In this document: positions 43,543-53,648 of the stretch, in pieces
Position numbering within the stretch: the stretch's first letter is position 1
How the letters are laid out: the number at the start of each line of letters is the position of its first letter
Assembly (NCBI RefSeq): GCF_030419005.1
Contig: NZ_CP106951.1
Coordinates: forward strand, 2,046,001 to 2,110,000
Reading direction: 5' to 3'
DNA from: Eleftheria terrae
GTDB lineage: Bacteria; Pseudomonadota; Gammaproteobacteria; Burkholderiales; Burkholderiaceae_C
Length of the DNA: 64,000 bases
The notes under the pieces: model-generated
Seen by the model: only the letters and a program-made list of their open reading frames with translations
What the model was told of the DNA's origin: nothing
Databases searched by the model: none
Made by a program: the position numbers and the translations under genes

Positions 43543-45336
43543 ATGACAATAAAAAGCTTGGCACACGCCTCGATTCGCACTCGGCTCTACTTCAGCACGA
43601 TCTTCGCGCTGGTGGTGCTCACCGCCATTGGCGCCACCGGGTACCTGGCGCTGGGCAGCACCCGCTCGACGCTGGAGGCCCTGCTGGAGGGGCAGGTCCG
43701 CTCCATGGCCCAGGCCGAGGAGCTGCGGGCCACGCTGGAGCGGGCCAGGCGCATCGAGAAAGAGATGATCATCAGCTTCAACAACACGGTTGAAGTGGGC
43801 ACCCTGCGCCAGACCTGGAAAGCCACCCTGGACGAAGCGCGCAAGGCGCTCGGCGTGATGGCCGAGGGCCTCAAGGGGCAGCCGGAATCGGCCCAGGCCA
43901 CGCAGGCGGCCGACGCGCTGCTGAAGTACGAACAGGCCATCGCCCCCATTGCCGAGCAGCTGGAGCGGGCCCAGATCGACGGTGCGGCAGCAGGCGCCTA
44001 TGCCGACCAGGCCAAGGAGCACGTGGCCGCCGCCGACGCCCAGATGACCCAGCTGGCCACCGCGCTGCGCGAGCAGATGCGGGTGGCCCGCGAGCGGCTG
44101 GACAGCCGCACCGGCCTGCTGCTGACCATCCTTGCCGGCGCCATCGCGGCGGCGCTGCTGGTGCTCATTCCGCTCACCTTCTTCACCGTGCGCGGCATCA
44201 CGCGCTCACTGGTGCAGGCCGGCGAGCTTGCCGCGCGCATCGCCCGCGGCGACCTGTCGCAGGAAGTGCACACCGAACAGCGCGACGAGATCGGCGAGCT
44301 GGTGCGCTCGATGGGCCGCATGCAGGAATCGTTGCGGGCCCTGGTGGGGGAGGTGCGCAGCGCCAGCGACCACATCACCACCGCCTCCACCGAGATCGCC
44401 ACTGGCAACCAGGACCTGAGCGCCCGCACCGAAGCGGCCGCCTCCAACCTGCAGCAGACCGCCTCTTCGATGGAGCAGCTCACCGCCACCGTCCGGCAAT
44501 CGGCCGAGTCGGCCCGCCAGGCGAACCAGCTGGCCGCTTCGGCCTCGGGCGTCGCCTCGCGCGGCGGGCAGGTGGTGAGCGAGGTGGTGGTGACGATGGA
44601 CGACATCAGCGCGGCGTCGAGGAAGATCGCCGACATCACCGGTGTCATCGATGCCATTGCGTTCCAGACCAACATCCTGGCGCTGAACGCGGCCGTCGAG
44701 GCTGCCCGCGCTGGCGAGCAGGGCCGCGGCTTTGCGGTGGTGGCGGGCGAGGTGCGCACCCTGGCCCAACGCTCGGCACAGGCGGCCAAGGAAATCAAGG
44801 GGCTCATCACGGCCAGCACCGAGAAGGTCGACAGCGGCGCCCGCCTGGTGCAGACCGCCGGCACGACGATGAGCGAGATCGTCGCCTCGGTACAGCGCGT
44901 CAGCGACATCATCGGCGAGGTGACGGCCGCGGCGGCCGAGCAGAGCCTGGGCATCGGGCAGGTCAACACCGCCGTCAACCAGCTCGACCAGATGACACAG
45001 CAGAACGCGGCCCTGGTGGAAGAATCTGCAGCCGCCGCCGAATCGCTGAAGGACCAGGCCCACAAGCTCTCCGGCGTGGTGAGCGCCTTCCGCCTGGCGG
45101 CGCAAGAAGAAGCGGCCTCGGCGGCGGTCGCCGCACCGGTGGCCGCGCCCCAGGCGGCCGCACACCGGCCGCTGGCGCCAGCAGCGAAGGCACCGAAGGT
45201 GGCGAAGGCAGGCTTCGAGCCGCGCACCACGCCGCCCATGCCGACCCACACCGCCGCGACGGCGTCCGTGGCGACTCCCGCAGCGGTGGCTGTCGCCTCG
45301 GCCAGCGATGCCGAGGCCGATTGGGAAACCTTCTGA
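43543..45336 (+). CDS. Methyl-accepting chemotaxis protein 4 with a DWETF tether
   Basis: 597 residues; GGAG and GGGG lie upstream of the ATG. Membrane segments at about 18-37 and 195-213 ([23 protein letters not shown]), four-helix periplasmic domain with a [13 protein letters not shown] segment similar to mcp3, HAMP and signalling domain. An Ala/Pro/Val-rich linker ends in EADWETF, matching the CheR/CheB-binding NWETF of enteric Tar and Tsr except for Asp in place of Asn. Confidence 0.96.
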   Translation: MTIKSLAHASIRTRLYFSTIFALVVLTAIGATGYLALGSTRSTLEALLEGQVRSMAQAEELRATLERARRIEKEMIISFNNTVEVGTLRQTWKATLDEARKALGVMAEGLKGQPESAQATQAADALLKYEQAIAPIAEQLERAQIDGAAAGAYADQAKEHVAAADAQMTQLATALREQMRVARERLDSRTGLLLTILAGAIAAALLVLIPLTFFTVRGITRSLVQAGELAARIARGDLSQEVHTEQRDEIGELVRSMGRMQESLRALVGEVRSASDHITTASTEIATGNQDLSARTEAAASNLQQTASSMEQLTATVRQSAESARQANQLAASASGVASRGGQVVSEVVVTMDDISAASRKIADITGVIDAIAFQTNILALNAAVEAARAGEQGRGFAVVAGEVRTLAQRSAQAAKEIKGLITASTEKVDSGARLVQTAGTTMSEIVASVQRVSDIIGEVTAAAAEQSLGIGQVNTAVNQLDQMTQQNAALVEESAAAAESLKDQAHKLSGVVSAFRLAAQEEAASAAVAAPVAAPQAAAHRPLAPAAKAPKVAKAGFEPRTTPPMPTHTAATASVATPAAVAVASASDAEADWETF

Positions 45337-45378
45337 ACCGGCCGGCCGCGCCGGGCGCGGCACCGTGGCAACAAGCGC

Positions 45379-45404
45379 ATGCGCCTGGCCCAGCCAGGCG
45401 CTTT
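45379..45404 (+). terminator. Probable terminator after mcp4
   Basis: GCGCCTGG pairs with CCAGGCGC over 8 bp with a 5-base loop, then TTT. It lies 45 bases past the mcp4 stop. Confidence 0.65.
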
Positions 45405-45628
45405 GCCATGGGCCCGGCCTGCCGCGCCGTCGCTTCTTCCGCGGTCCCGCCGCCGCCCGGCGGCGTTCGGCCGGGAGCGCCCGGCCCCGAACTGGCCCCG
45501 GGAAGCGGTGCTGATCGCGGCTTGGCGACCGCACCACCGGCAGCACAATCCATCGTGCCGACGCTGCCTGCCGGGCTGCCGCACAGGCCCCGGGTGTGAG
45601 GTATGCCCGGTCCCCTTCGCATTGGGGA

Positions 45629-45656
45629 TTGCAGGGTCTTGGATGCTGCCCATAAT
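45629..45656 (+). promoter_or_regulatory. Possible sigma-70 promoter of the exported protein gene
   Basis: TTGCAG and CATAAT with a 16-bp spacer, about 100 bp upstream of the start at 45757. The 420-base stretch 45337-45756 holds no gene; besides the terminator this is the only signal seen. Confidence 0.35.
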
Positions 45657-45756
45657 TCCCGCCAGCAGCGTCGCCTGCCCGTGTCACGAGGTGGCGGGCC
45701 CCGGCCGCAACAGGCCGGGCCGCACCGGCGGCACATCGCCCACAGGAGCGTTTCAG

Positions 45757-46503
45757 ATGGACAGGGAGTCCCCCCACCGCTTGCCCGGCGGCCAACGGGC
45801 GATCTTTGCCATGCTGGCCGTGGCCGCCTGCCTGGCCCCTGCCACGACCCTGGCGGCCAGCTCTCCTGCACTGGTCACCGACGATCCGGGCCGCGTCGCC
45901 ACCGGCGGCTGCCAGGTCGACGGCTGGTACCAGCATGCCAGCGGCGCCAATGCACTGCTGTCGGCCCCGGCCTGCAGCCTGGTGGAGCCGGTCAAGCTGG
46001 GCGGCAACCTCGCCGCCTTGCAGCGCGCCAAGGACGGTGCCTGGGGCCTGGGCGCGGCCGCCAAGTTCTCCGACCGCGCCTGGCGCTATGGCGCGGCGCG
46101 CTGGGGCCTGAAGGTCTCGGCCTATTCCCAGCAGCCGATGGGCATGAGCCGGTTCCAGCTCGACAACACCACCCTGCTGGGCCTCGCCACGCTGGCCCTG
46201 CCGGCCGACCTGAGCCTGCGCTTCAACCTCGGCCCGCGCTACCAGGGCGCCAGCGGCAAGACCACCACGCTGCTGAATGCAGCGGTGCTGTGGGCCCTGG
46301 ACGAGCAGTTGTCACTGTCCGGCGAAATGCAGACCAGCGACCGCGCTCGCACGGTGCAGTCCCTCGGCACCAACTGGTGGCTGGTGCCCGGCCGGCTGGG
46401 CATGAAGCTGAGCGCCGGCCGCACCATCGGCGCGCCGAACTCCGAGACCTATTCCTTTCAGCTGAACTGGCACCTGCTCGACCGCAGCCCGCGGCCGCGC
46501 TGA
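45757..46503 (+). CDS. Exported protein of unknown function, probably an outer-membrane beta barrel
   Basis: 248 residues with an AGGAG site. A signal peptide is visible at about 14-35 (AIFAMLAVAACLAPATTLAASS). The mature part shows alternating hydrophobic strands ending in aromatic residues (WGLGAAAKFSDRAWRYGAARWGLKVSAY, LSLRFNLGPRY, AETYSFQLNWHLLDRS-like end), typical of small barrels, and two cysteines (CQVDGWYQ, ACSLVEP). I do not recognise the family. It interrupts the chemotaxis block between mcp4 and cheR and seems to have its own promoter. Confidence 0.7.
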   Translation: MDRESPHRLPGGQRAIFAMLAVAACLAPATTLAASSPALVTDDPGRVATGGCQVDGWYQHASGANALLSAPACSLVEPVKLGGNLAALQRAKDGAWGLGAAAKFSDRAWRYGAARWGLKVSAYSQQPMGMSRFQLDNTTLLGLATLALPADLSLRFNLGPRYQGASGKTTTLLNAAVLWALDEQLSLSGEMQTSDRARTVQSLGTNWWLVPGRLGMKLSAGRTIGAPNSETYSFQLNWHLLDRSPRPR

Positions 46504-46611
46504 AGGCCACCCAGGCCTGGCCAGCGGCCTGCCCTCCGGTACCGGCGCCCGCCCGTGGGCAACTTGTGGTCATGCAGGGCCCGCGGCAGTGACGGATCGG
46601 GCGACTTCCCG

Positions 46612-46641
46612 CTCAAGCCGCGGTCAAGGATGCCGATAAGC
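46612..46641 (+). promoter_or_regulatory. Sigma-28 promoter of cheR-cheD-cheB
   Basis: CTCAAGCC at 46612 and ATGCCGATAAGC with GATA at 46635, 23-base offset; about 67 bp before cheR. Confidence 0.87.
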
Positions 46642-46707
46642 CAGAAGCAGCATGAGCCGCATGCTGCGACTGTCCGGTTTGTCGGCATCCTTCACCGCGA
46701 GCGATCC

Positions 46708-47589
46708 ATGAGCGCCGTTCTGCTTTCTCCCCTTGCATCGCAGATGCCCGCCCCGCCCGTGGTGGGCGACCGCAACGCCGAGTTCAGCTTCGACAAGGCC
46801 GACTTCGAGCGAGTGCGCCAGCTGATCTACCAGCGTGCCGGCATCAGCCTGCATGCCGGCAAGCAGGCCATGGTCTACAGCCGCCTGTCCAGGCGGCTGC
46901 GCGACACCGGCCACCGCTCCTTCGCCGACTACCTGCAGTGGCTGGAGCGTGCCAACGGTGCACAGGGCGAGGCTGAATGGCAGGAGTTCGTCAACTGCCT
47001 GACCACCAACCTGACGGCCTTCTTCCGGGAAGACCACCACTTCCACCTGCTGGCCGAGGAGCTGCGCAAGCACGGCAGCAGCAAGCCCCTGCGCATCTGG
47101 TGCAACGCCGCCTCCACCGGCGAAGAACCCTATTCGCTCGCGATGACGGTGGCCGACACGCTGGGGCCGCGCGCGCCGGTGCGCATCCTGGCCAGCGACA
47201 TCGACACCAAGGTGCTCGCCACTGCCAGCCGCGGCGTGTATGCCGACGACTCGCGGGGCCTGTCACCGGAGCTGCTCAAGCGCCACTTCCTGCGTGGCAC
47301 CGGACGCAATGCCGGCTCCATCCGCATCAAGCCGGAGCTGGCCGCGATGATCGACTTCCGCAGCTTCAACCTGATGAACAGCAGCTGGTCGCTGGGCGAC
47401 GCCTTCGACATCGTCTTCTGCCGCAACGTGATGATCTATTTCGATGCCGAGACCCAGCGTCGTGTGCTCGAACGCATCCACGGCGTGATGAAACCCCAAG
47501 GGCTGTTGTTCGTCGGCCACTCCGAGAACTTCACCGATTCCCGAGACCTGTTCCAGCTGCGCGGCAAGACGGTCTACCAGCGAGTGTGA
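46708..47589 (+). CDS. cheR: Chemoreceptor glutamate methyltransferase CheR
   Basis: 293 residues from the ATG at 46708. An N-terminal helical domain (FDKADFERVRQLIYQRAGISL) and the SAM-binding domain (RIWCNAASTGEEPYSLAM, ASDIDTKVLATASRGVY, FDIVFCRNVMIYFD). CheR methylates receptor glutamates; the WETF-type tails on two receptors here are its likely docking sites. The in-frame upstream extension overlaps the promoter. Confidence 0.97.
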   Translation: MSAVLLSPLASQMPAPPVVGDRNAEFSFDKADFERVRQLIYQRAGISLHAGKQAMVYSRLSRRLRDTGHRSFADYLQWLERANGAQGEAEWQEFVNCLTTNLTAFFREDHHFHLLAEELRKHGSSKPLRIWCNAASTGEEPYSLAMTVADTLGPRAPVRILASDIDTKVLATASRGVYADDSRGLSPELLKRHFLRGTGRNAGSIRIKPELAAMIDFRSFNLMNSSWSLGDAFDIVFCRNVMIYFDAETQRRVLERIHGVMKPQGLLFVGHSENFTDSRDLFQLRGKTVYQRV

Positions 47590-47663
47590 GAGATGGCACG
47601 TTCCCTCCCTCACCACGCCTGCCCCACCTTCAAGTGATGCCGCGCACCTGACGAAAAGACATC

Positions 47664-48341
47664 ATGGCCGACAGCTCACCCACGAGATCCCCCGCCTTCA
47701 GCGGCAACGCCGGCGCCCCGTCCACCACCCGCCTGGAGAAGCTCAAGGCCCAGTCCCGCAAGCCCGGCGAGGCCTCGTTCTTCTTCTACGACGCGCACTT
47801 CAAGACCGACGCGGTCAAGGTGCTGCCGGGCGAGTACTTTGTGCATGACCAGGACCTGGTCATCCTGACGACGCTGGGCTCCTGCATCGCCGCCTGCCTG
47901 TGGGACCGCAACGCCCGCATCGGCGGCATGAACCACTTCATGCTGCCCGACGGCGGTGGCGCCCAGGACTGCGGCCGCTACGGCTCGTATGCGATGGAGC
48001 TCTTGATCAACGAACTGATGAAGCGCGGCGCCATGCGCACCAGCCTCGAAGCGAAGGTCTTCGGCGGCGGCCAGGTGATCAGCGGCATGAACACGCTCAA
48101 CGTCGGCCAGCGCAACACCGAGTTCGTGATGAACTACCTGAAGACCGAGCACATCCCGGTAATCTCCAAGGACGTGCTGGAGATCTACCCGCGCAAGGTC
48201 TGCTTCTTCCCCCATAGCGGCAAGGCGATGGTCAAGCGCCTGGCGCCGACCAACCCGGACGCACTGGTGGCCCAGGACCGCGTGGCCAGCCAGCGCATCG
48301 TGCCGCCGTCCAGCGGCGCCGGCTCGATCGACCTGTTCTGA
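47664..48341 (+). CDS. cheD: Chemoreceptor glutamine deamidase CheD
   Basis: 225 residues. Catalytic Cys74 and His91 lie in [14 protein letters not shown] and [11 protein letters not shown]. CheD deamidates receptor glutamines. Compared with short CheD proteins it has about 45 extra N-terminal residues and a C-terminal extension ending SGAGSIDLF, the same GSI(D/E)LF tail as the CheZ-like protein at 33253. Between cheR and cheB. Confidence 0.95.
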   Translation: MADSSPTRSPAFSGNAGAPSTTRLEKLKAQSRKPGEASFFFYDAHFKTDAVKVLPGEYFVHDQDLVILTTLGSCIAACLWDRNARIGGMNHFMLPDGGGAQDCGRYGSYAMELLINELMKRGAMRTSLEAKVFGGGQVISGMNTLNVGQRNTEFVMNYLKTEHIPVISKDVLEIYPRKVCFFPHSGKAMVKRLAPTNPDALVAQDRVASQRIVPPSSGAGSIDLF

Positions 48342-48354
48342 AAGGATCGCCCTC

Positions 48355-49437
48355 ATGCCCAAGATCCGTGCCCTGGTGGTCGATGATTCGGCCCTGGTCC
48401 GCAGCCTGCTTACCGAGATCATCAACCGCCAGCCCGACATGGAGTGCATCGGCGCGGCCAGCGACCCCTACGTCGCCCGCGAGATGATTCGCAACCTCAA
48501 TCCGGACGTCATCACGCTGGATGTGGAGATGCCGCGCATGGACGGCATCGACTTCCTCTCCAAGCTGATGCGCCTGCGCCCGATGCCGGTGGTGATGGTC
48601 TCGACGCTGACCGAGCGCGGCGCCGACGTGACATTGCGCGCGCTGGAGCTGGGCGCGGTGGACTTCGTCGCCAAGCCCAAGATCGGCATCTCCAACGGCC
48701 TGCAGCAGCTGGCGCAGGAGATCACCGACAAGATCCGCATCGCCACCAAGGCGCAGGTGCGCAAGCTGCAGGCCGCCCCGGCCGGTGGCGCCGGCGAGGC
48801 GCGTGCGGCGCCCGCGGTGCACAACCTGGGCCGCCTGTCGACCGAGAAGATCATCTTCATCGGCGCCTCCACCGGCGGCACCGAAGCGACCCGCGAAGTG
48901 CTGATGAACCTGCCAGCCGACGCGCCTGCGGTGGTGATCACCCAGCACATGCCGCCCGGCTTCACCCGCAGCTATGCCACCCGCCTGGACGGCCTGTGCA
49001 AGATCGCGGTGAAGGAAGCGCAGGACGCCGAGCGCGTGCTGCCCGGTCACGCCTACATCGCCCCCGGCGGCCACCACCTCAGCGTGGAGCGCAGCGGCGC
49101 CAACTACATCGCCCGCGTGCTGGACGGCGAGCCGGTGAACCGGCACAAGCCTTCGGTGGAAGTCCTGTTCAAGTCTGCCGCCCGGGTGGTGGGCCCGAAC
49201 GCCATCGGCATCATGCTGACCGGCATGGGCGCCGACGGTGCCAAGGCGATGAAGGAAATGCGTGACGCCGGCGCCTACAACTACGCCCAGGACGAAGCCA
49301 GCTGCGTCGTCTTCGGCATGCCGCGCGAGGCGATCCTGGCCGGTGCGGTGCAGGAAGTGCTGCCGCTCACGCAAATTGCGCCGCAACTGATCGAGCGGCT
49401 GCGCAGCACGCTGGGCCTCAGCCTCAACCGCGTCTGA
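48355..49437 (+). CDS. cheB: Chemotaxis methylesterase/response regulator CheB
   Basis: 360 residues. Receiver with Asp56 ([13 protein letters not shown]) and a C-terminal methylesterase with the catalytic serine ([17 protein letters not shown]), histidine ([11 protein letters not shown]) and aspartate ([15 protein letters not shown]). Starts 13 bases after cheD with AAAGGA; last gene of the chemotaxis block. Confidence 0.97.
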   Translation: MPKIRALVVDDSALVRSLLTEIINRQPDMECIGAASDPYVAREMIRNLNPDVITLDVEMPRMDGIDFLSKLMRLRPMPVVMVSTLTERGADVTLRALELGAVDFVAKPKIGISNGLQQLAQEITDKIRIATKAQVRKLQAAPAGGAGEARAAPAVHNLGRLSTEKIIFIGASTGGTEATREVLMNLPADAPAVVITQHMPPGFTRSYATRLDGLCKIAVKEAQDAERVLPGHAYIAPGGHHLSVERSGANYIARVLDGEPVNRHKPSVEVLFKSAARVVGPNAIGIMLTGMGADGAKAMKEMRDAGAYNYAQDEASCVVFGMPREAILAGAVQEVLPLTQIAPQLIERLRSTLGLSLNRV

Positions 49438-49476
49438 AACGGCGGGGCCGCCGCCCGGCGGGCCGGACCGTGGCGC

Positions 49477-49926
49477 TCACGGCTCCCGCATCGCGGCGCA
49501 CAGGGCAGCCACCTGCGCCGCGGAAACCGGCTTTTGCAGCAGCTTTTCCATGCCGGCGGCCAGCGCCAGCGGCGCGTCCTCGGTGTCGGCGCTGGTGCCG
49601 ATCAGGCGCACATGGGCGCCGTGGGGATCGGCCCTCAGGGCCTTGGCGAACTGGTAGCCGTCCATGCGAGGCATGCGGCAATCGGTGATGACGAGCCGGT
49701 GGCGGTGGATCTGCCAGATTTCCAGCGCGTCGTGGCCGTCTTCGGCCACGTCGACCTGGCAACCGCAGGCCTCCAGATGTGTGCACAGCAGGATCTGCTG
49801 CACCCGATCGTCCTCCGCAACCAGCACTCGTAAAGGCTCGCGACCGGCTTGCGGCTCTTGCAAACCGGGTGGCGACACAGAGGCGGCAGACACGATCAGA
49901 CTCCTGAAATACGGCGAGTACAGCAC
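49477..49926 (-). CDS. Stand-alone receiver-domain protein
   Basis: 149 residues from a GTG. Receiver domain with acidic pocket (VAEDD, 36-40), phosphoacceptor Asp82 (RLVITDCRMPRMDG) and Lys in LLQKPVSAA. The first 30 residues are not conserved-looking, so a later start is possible. It resembles receiver modules cut from hybrid kinases (like those of EvgS/BvgS). Convergent with cheB; no output domain. Partner unknown. Confidence 0.8.
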   Translation of the reverse strand: MLYSPYFRSLIVSAASVSPPGLQEPQAGREPLRVLVAEDDRVQQILLCTHLEACGCQVDVAEDGHDALEIWQIHRHRLVITDCRMPRMDGYQFAKALRADPHGAHVRLIGTSADTEDAPLALAAGMEKLLQKPVSAAQVAALCAAMREP

Positions 49927-50079
49927 GCCGCCGGGCTATCGTGCCACGGCGGCCGGCGACTGAAAACCCCCTGCGACCCGGCCTCGTGCGACCTGCACGG
50001 CGCGAGGGTGGTGCCATGCGGAGAAGCCCTAGCGGCGCTTCAGCCAATCGCCTATCGACAGCGGGGGACGCGGCGCGCT

Positions 50080-51279
50080 TCAGCTGAGGAACAGCGCCTG
50101 CAGGTCGCTCAGGAAATCGAAGCCGCGTTCGGTCGGCTTCACCCGCTGCCAGTCGCGCTCGATGAGGCCGCGGCGCTCGGCTTCGTCGAGGCCGGACTGG
50201 ATGACGGTCAGCGGCAGGCCGGTGCGCTCGCTGAAATGCGCCAGCTCGAAGCCGTCCCGCAGACGCAGAGCATTCAACATGAATTCGAAAGGCAGCTCCT
50301 TGCGAGCCACCTCCTCATCCTGCGTCACGGCCTGGCCTGCCAGCGCCTGCTCCATGTAGCGCGCCGGCTCCCGCCAGCGCACCTGGCGCACCACGCGATG
50401 AGGGAAGCTCAGCTTGCTGTGCGCTCCCGCGCCGATGCCGAGATAGTCACCGAAGCGCCAATAGTTGAGGTTGTGCTCGCACGCATGGCCGGGCCGTGCG
50501 TAGGCCGAAACCTCGTAGCGTCGCAGGCCCGCCTCGCCGGTGACGCGGGTGAGCAGGTCCAGCATCTCCGAGGCAGTGTCCTCGTCAGGCACCACCGGCG
50601 GAAACTTGGCGAAGTAGGTGTTGGGCTCCAGCGTCAGGTGGTACAGCGACAAGTGCGGTGGCTGGAAGGCCAGTGCCTGCCGCAGGTCGGCCTCGCATTC
50701 GGCCAGGCCCTGGCCAGGCAGCGCGTACATCAGGTCGAGGTTGAAGGTGTCGAAGCTGTGCTGCGCTTCTTCCACCGCGGCCAGCGCCTGGCGCCGGTCG
50801 TGCACCCGCCCCAGCGCCTTGAGCTTGGTGTCGTCGAAGCTCTGCACGCCGATCGACAGCCGGGTCACGCCGGCCTGGCGGAAACCACGGAAACGGTCAC
50901 GCTCGAAGGTGCCCGGATTGGCCTCCAGCGTGATCTCGCAGCCCGCTTCCAGTGGCAGGCGGGCCCGCACATCGGCCAGCAGGCGGTCGATCGCGTCGGG
51001 CGAAAACAGGCTGGGCGTGCCGCCGCCGATGAAGATGCTGTGCACCCGCCGGCCCCAGATGGCGGGCAGCGCCGCTTCCAGGTCGGCCCGCAGGGCGTCG
51101 AGGTAGCGCGCTTCGGGGGGCGTGCCGCCGTCGCGCCATTCATGCGAATTGAAGTCGCAATACGGGCACTTCTTCAGGCACCACGGCAGGTGCACATAGA
51201 GCGACAGCGGCGGCAAGGCGCCCAGCTGCAGCGTGCCGGGGCGCAGGTAGCGGGCCTGCAGTTCCTCACTCGCGGCCAA
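50080..51279 (-). CDS. hemW: Radical SAM heme chaperone HemW
   Basis: 399 residues. The radical SAM cluster motif CxxxCxxC is Cys34, Cys38, Cys41 (WCLKKCPYCDFNSHEW), and the HemN-type C-terminal domain follows. The extra histidine/cysteine features of oxygen-independent coproporphyrinogen oxidase are not apparent, so HemW, which passes heme to respiratory enzymes, fits better. The start is TTG at 51279 with GGAGG 7 bases upstream; it overlaps rdgB by 14 bases. Confidence 0.93.
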   Translation of the reverse strand: MAASEELQARYLRPGTLQLGALPPLSLYVHLPWCLKKCPYCDFNSHEWRDGGTPPEARYLDALRADLEAALPAIWGRRVHSIFIGGGTPSLFSPDAIDRLLADVRARLPLEAGCEITLEANPGTFERDRFRGFRQAGVTRLSIGVQSFDDTKLKALGRVHDRRQALAAVEEAQHSFDTFNLDLMYALPGQGLAECEADLRQALAFQPPHLSLYHLTLEPNTYFAKFPPVVPDEDTASEMLDLLTRVTGEAGLRRYEVSAYARPGHACEHNLNYWRFGDYLGIGAGAHSKLSFPHRVVRQVRWREPARYMEQALAGQAVTQDEEVARKELPFEFMLNALRLRDGFELAHFSERTGLPLTVIQSGLDEAERRGLIERDWQRVKPTERGFDFLSDLQALFLS

Positions 51280-51880
51280 ACCACACCTCCTGCATCAGCT
51301 GCAGCATCTGCCGCGCCGCCAGCGCGCGGTGGCTGAGCCGGTTCTTTTCCTCGGCGCCCAGCTCGGCCACGCTCTTGCCCAGCGAGGCAATGAACATCAG
51401 CGGGTCGTAGCCGAAGCCGGCCTCGCCGCGCGGCTCGGCCAGCACGCTGCCTTCCCAGCGGCCCATGGCGATCAGTGGCTCGGGATCATCCGCGCCCCGC
51501 ACCGCTGCCAGCACGCAGACGAAGCGCGCACGGCGGTCGGTGCGGTCGCCCAGCTGGCGCAGCAGCGCCGCGTTGTTCTCGGCATCATCGCGGCGGCCGC
51601 CGAACAGCGTGGCATAGCGGGCCGACAAGACGCCCGGCGCTCCGCCGAGGCTGTCGACGCACAGGCCCGAGTCGTCGGCGATGGCCGCGCCACCGCTGGC
51701 ACGGGCGGCATGGCGGGCCTTGGTCAGCGCGTTCTCGACGAAGGTGGGATAGGGCTCCTCGGCCTCGGGAATGCCGAGCGATCCCTGGGTCACCAGTTCC
51801 AGGCCGAGCGGTGCAAACAGCGCCTGCAGTTCCAGCAGCTTCTTGGCATTGTTGGAAGCCAGCACCAATCGGCGTGTCAT
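51266..51880 (-). CDS. rdgB: Non-canonical purine NTP pyrophosphatase RdgB (HAM1)
   Basis: 204 residues. Clears dITP/XTP and related nucleotides. Motifs: [14 protein letters not shown] at the start, [47 protein letters not shown], and [14 protein letters not shown] overlap with rph; the longer frame beyond that is a shadow of rph. Confidence 0.96.
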   Translation of the reverse strand: MTRRLVLASNNAKKLLELQALFAPLGLELVTQGSLGIPEAEEPYPTFVENALTKARHAARASGGAAIADDSGLCVDSLGGAPGVLSARYATLFGGRRDDAENNAALLRQLGDRTDRRARFVCVLAAVRGADDPEPLIAMGRWEGSVLAEPRGEAGFGYDPLMFIASLGKSVAELGAEEKNRLSHRALAARQMLQLMQEVWFGRE

Positions 51881-52611
51881 GCCCGCTCCCCCAGCGCTGC
51901 GCGCTGTGCCGCCAGCAACTCGCCGATGCCGTGGCCGGCCAGCGCCAGCAGGGCGTCCATCTCGGCCCGGCTGAAGGGCGCACCCTCGGCCGTGCCCTGG
52001 ATCTCGACGAAACCGCCCGAGCCGGTCATGACGACATTCATGTCGGTGCCGCAGGCCGAGTCCTCGCTGTAGTCGAGGTCCAGCAGCGGCACGCCGGCCA
52101 CGATGCCGACCGAGATGGCGGCCACCGCATCCTTCAGCGGCGAGCGGGCCAGCAGGCCTCGCGCGAGCAGCAGGCTGACGGCGTCGTGCGCCGCCACCCA
52201 TGCGCCGGTGATGGCTGCCGTGCGGGTACCACCGTCGGCCTGGATCACGTCGCAGTCGAGCTGCAGCGTGCGCTCGCCGAGCGCCGCCAGGTCGAACACC
52301 GTGCGCAGCGAACGCCCGATCAATCGCTGGATTTCCTGCGTGCGGCCGGTCTGCTTGCCGCGGGCGGCCTCGCGGTCGCTGCGGCTGTGGGTGGCGCGCG
52401 GCAGCATGCCGTACTCGGCGGTGACCCAGCCTTCACCGCTGCCCTTCTTGTGCGGCGGGACCCGCTCCTCCACCGAGGCGGTGCACAGCACCCGGGTGTC
52501 GCCGAACTCGATCAGCACCGAGCCCTCGGCATGTTTGGTGTAGCCCCGCGTGATGCGCACCGGCCGCAAGGCATTGGGTGCGCGGCCATGGCTGCGTTCG
52601 AAGGCACTCAT
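51877..52611 (-). CDS. rph: Ribonuclease PH
   Basis: 244 residues, a phosphate-dependent 3'-5' exoribonuclease that trims tRNA ends. Contains [51 protein letters not shown] and [10 protein letters not shown]. Standard length and order rph-rdgB-hemW. Confidence 0.97.
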   Translation of the reverse strand: MSAFERSHGRAPNALRPVRITRGYTKHAEGSVLIEFGDTRVLCTASVEERVPPHKKGSGEGWVTAEYGMLPRATHSRSDREAARGKQTGRTQEIQRLIGRSLRTVFDLAALGERTLQLDCDVIQADGGTRTAAITGAWVAAHDAVSLLLARGLLARSPLKDAVAAISVGIVAGVPLLDLDYSEDSACGTDMNVVMTGSGGFVEIQGTAEGAPFSRAEMDALLALAGHGIGELLAAQRAALGERA

Positions 52612-52701
52612 CGATGGTCGTCCTGGAAAGAGGCAGGCAGGAAGGGAACGGCTGCGCGCCGCGGTGGCAGGCCGCGGCGTCGGCTGCTCAGCAAGCCACC
52701 C

Positions 52702-53616
52702 TCAGGTTTTCTTCTGCTGCGAGGAGCGCTTGATCGCTTCGTTGATCTCGCGGATCGAACGCTCGATCTCGGCTTCGTCGAGCTCGTCGGGCTCCTGGCC
52801 GAGCACGCTGGCCTGGATTGTCGATGCGAACACCTCCTCGCCCAGCGTCTGGGTGGAGATCGCCTTGGTCGAATCGTAGTCTTCGGAAGACTCCCATTCG
52901 ACCGCCAGCACCGTGACGTTGTCGCTCTTGCTGCCGGCGCGGCGCAGCGCCTGCTCCACCAGCTCCGGCACCGCGTCCGAGATCGGGCGGGTGGCCAACT
53001 GGTCGGTGATGGTCTGGTCGGAGACGCTGCCCCACAGGCCGTCCGAGCACAGCAGCACGCGGTCGCCCGACTGCATCAGCATCGGCCCGATGGTGTCCAC
53101 CACCGGCTTGCCAGGGCTGCCCAGGCAGGTGAAGAGCACGTTGCGGTTGAACTTCTCGCCGAGCGGCACGACGCCATTCAGCGTTTCCTGCAGCTCGGAA
53201 TAGGAGTGGTCGCGGGTGCGGGCGATCAGCTTGTCGCCGCGCACGAAATACAGGCGCGAGTCGCCGCAATGCGCCCAATAGGCCGCGCCGTTCTGCAGCA
53301 CGCAGGCCACCACGGTGGTGCGCGGCGTGTCGAGCAGCGCCTTTTCGGTGGCATAGCGCAGCAGCTGGTGGTGGCCGGCGATGATGGCGTCATGCAGGAA
53401 GCGCACCGGGTCGCGCAGCATGGGCTTGGCGTCGCGCTGGAACAGCGCGGCCATCGTCTGCAGGGCGACCTGGGAGGCGACCTCGCCTTCCGGATGGCCG
53501 CCCATGCCGTCGGCCAATGCGAACAGGCCGGAATCGCGGGTATAGCAATACCCCATCCGGTCTTCGTTCTTCTCGCGTCCGCCCTTGCGGCTGACCTGGT
53601 AAACCGAGAACCTCAT
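52702..53616 (-). CDS. PP2C-type Ser/Thr phosphatase
   Basis: 304 residues. Metal-binding motifs of PPM phosphatases: KNEDRMGY near the start, FALADGMGGHPEGE, CGDSRLYFVR, LLCSDGLWGSVSD and GSKSDNVTVLAVEW. A Glu/Asp-rich C-terminal extension (about 250-304) is not part of the catalytic core. It lies 32 bases downstream of a Ser/Thr kinase gene and probably reverses its action. Confidence 0.94.
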   Translation of the reverse strand: MRFSVYQVSRKGGREKNEDRMGYCYTRDSGLFALADGMGGHPEGEVASQVALQTMAALFQRDAKPMLRDPVRFLHDAIIAGHHQLLRYATEKALLDTPRTTVVACVLQNGAAYWAHCGDSRLYFVRGDKLIARTRDHSYSELQETLNGVVPLGEKFNRNVLFTCLGSPGKPVVDTIGPMLMQSGDRVLLCSDGLWGSVSDQTITDQLATRPISDAVPELVEQALRRAGSKSDNVTVLAVEWESSEDYDSTKAISTQTLGEEVFASTIQASVLGQEPDELDEAEIERSIREINEAIKRSSQQKKT

Positions 53617-53648
53617 GTTGGCGTGGCCTCTTGGCTGGTGATACTGCT

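Noticed and set aside
50080..51279. Oxygen-independent coproporphyrinogen oxidase HemN
   Set aside because: Length (399), neighbours rph-rdgB and the short N-terminal region before the cluster motif fit HemW.
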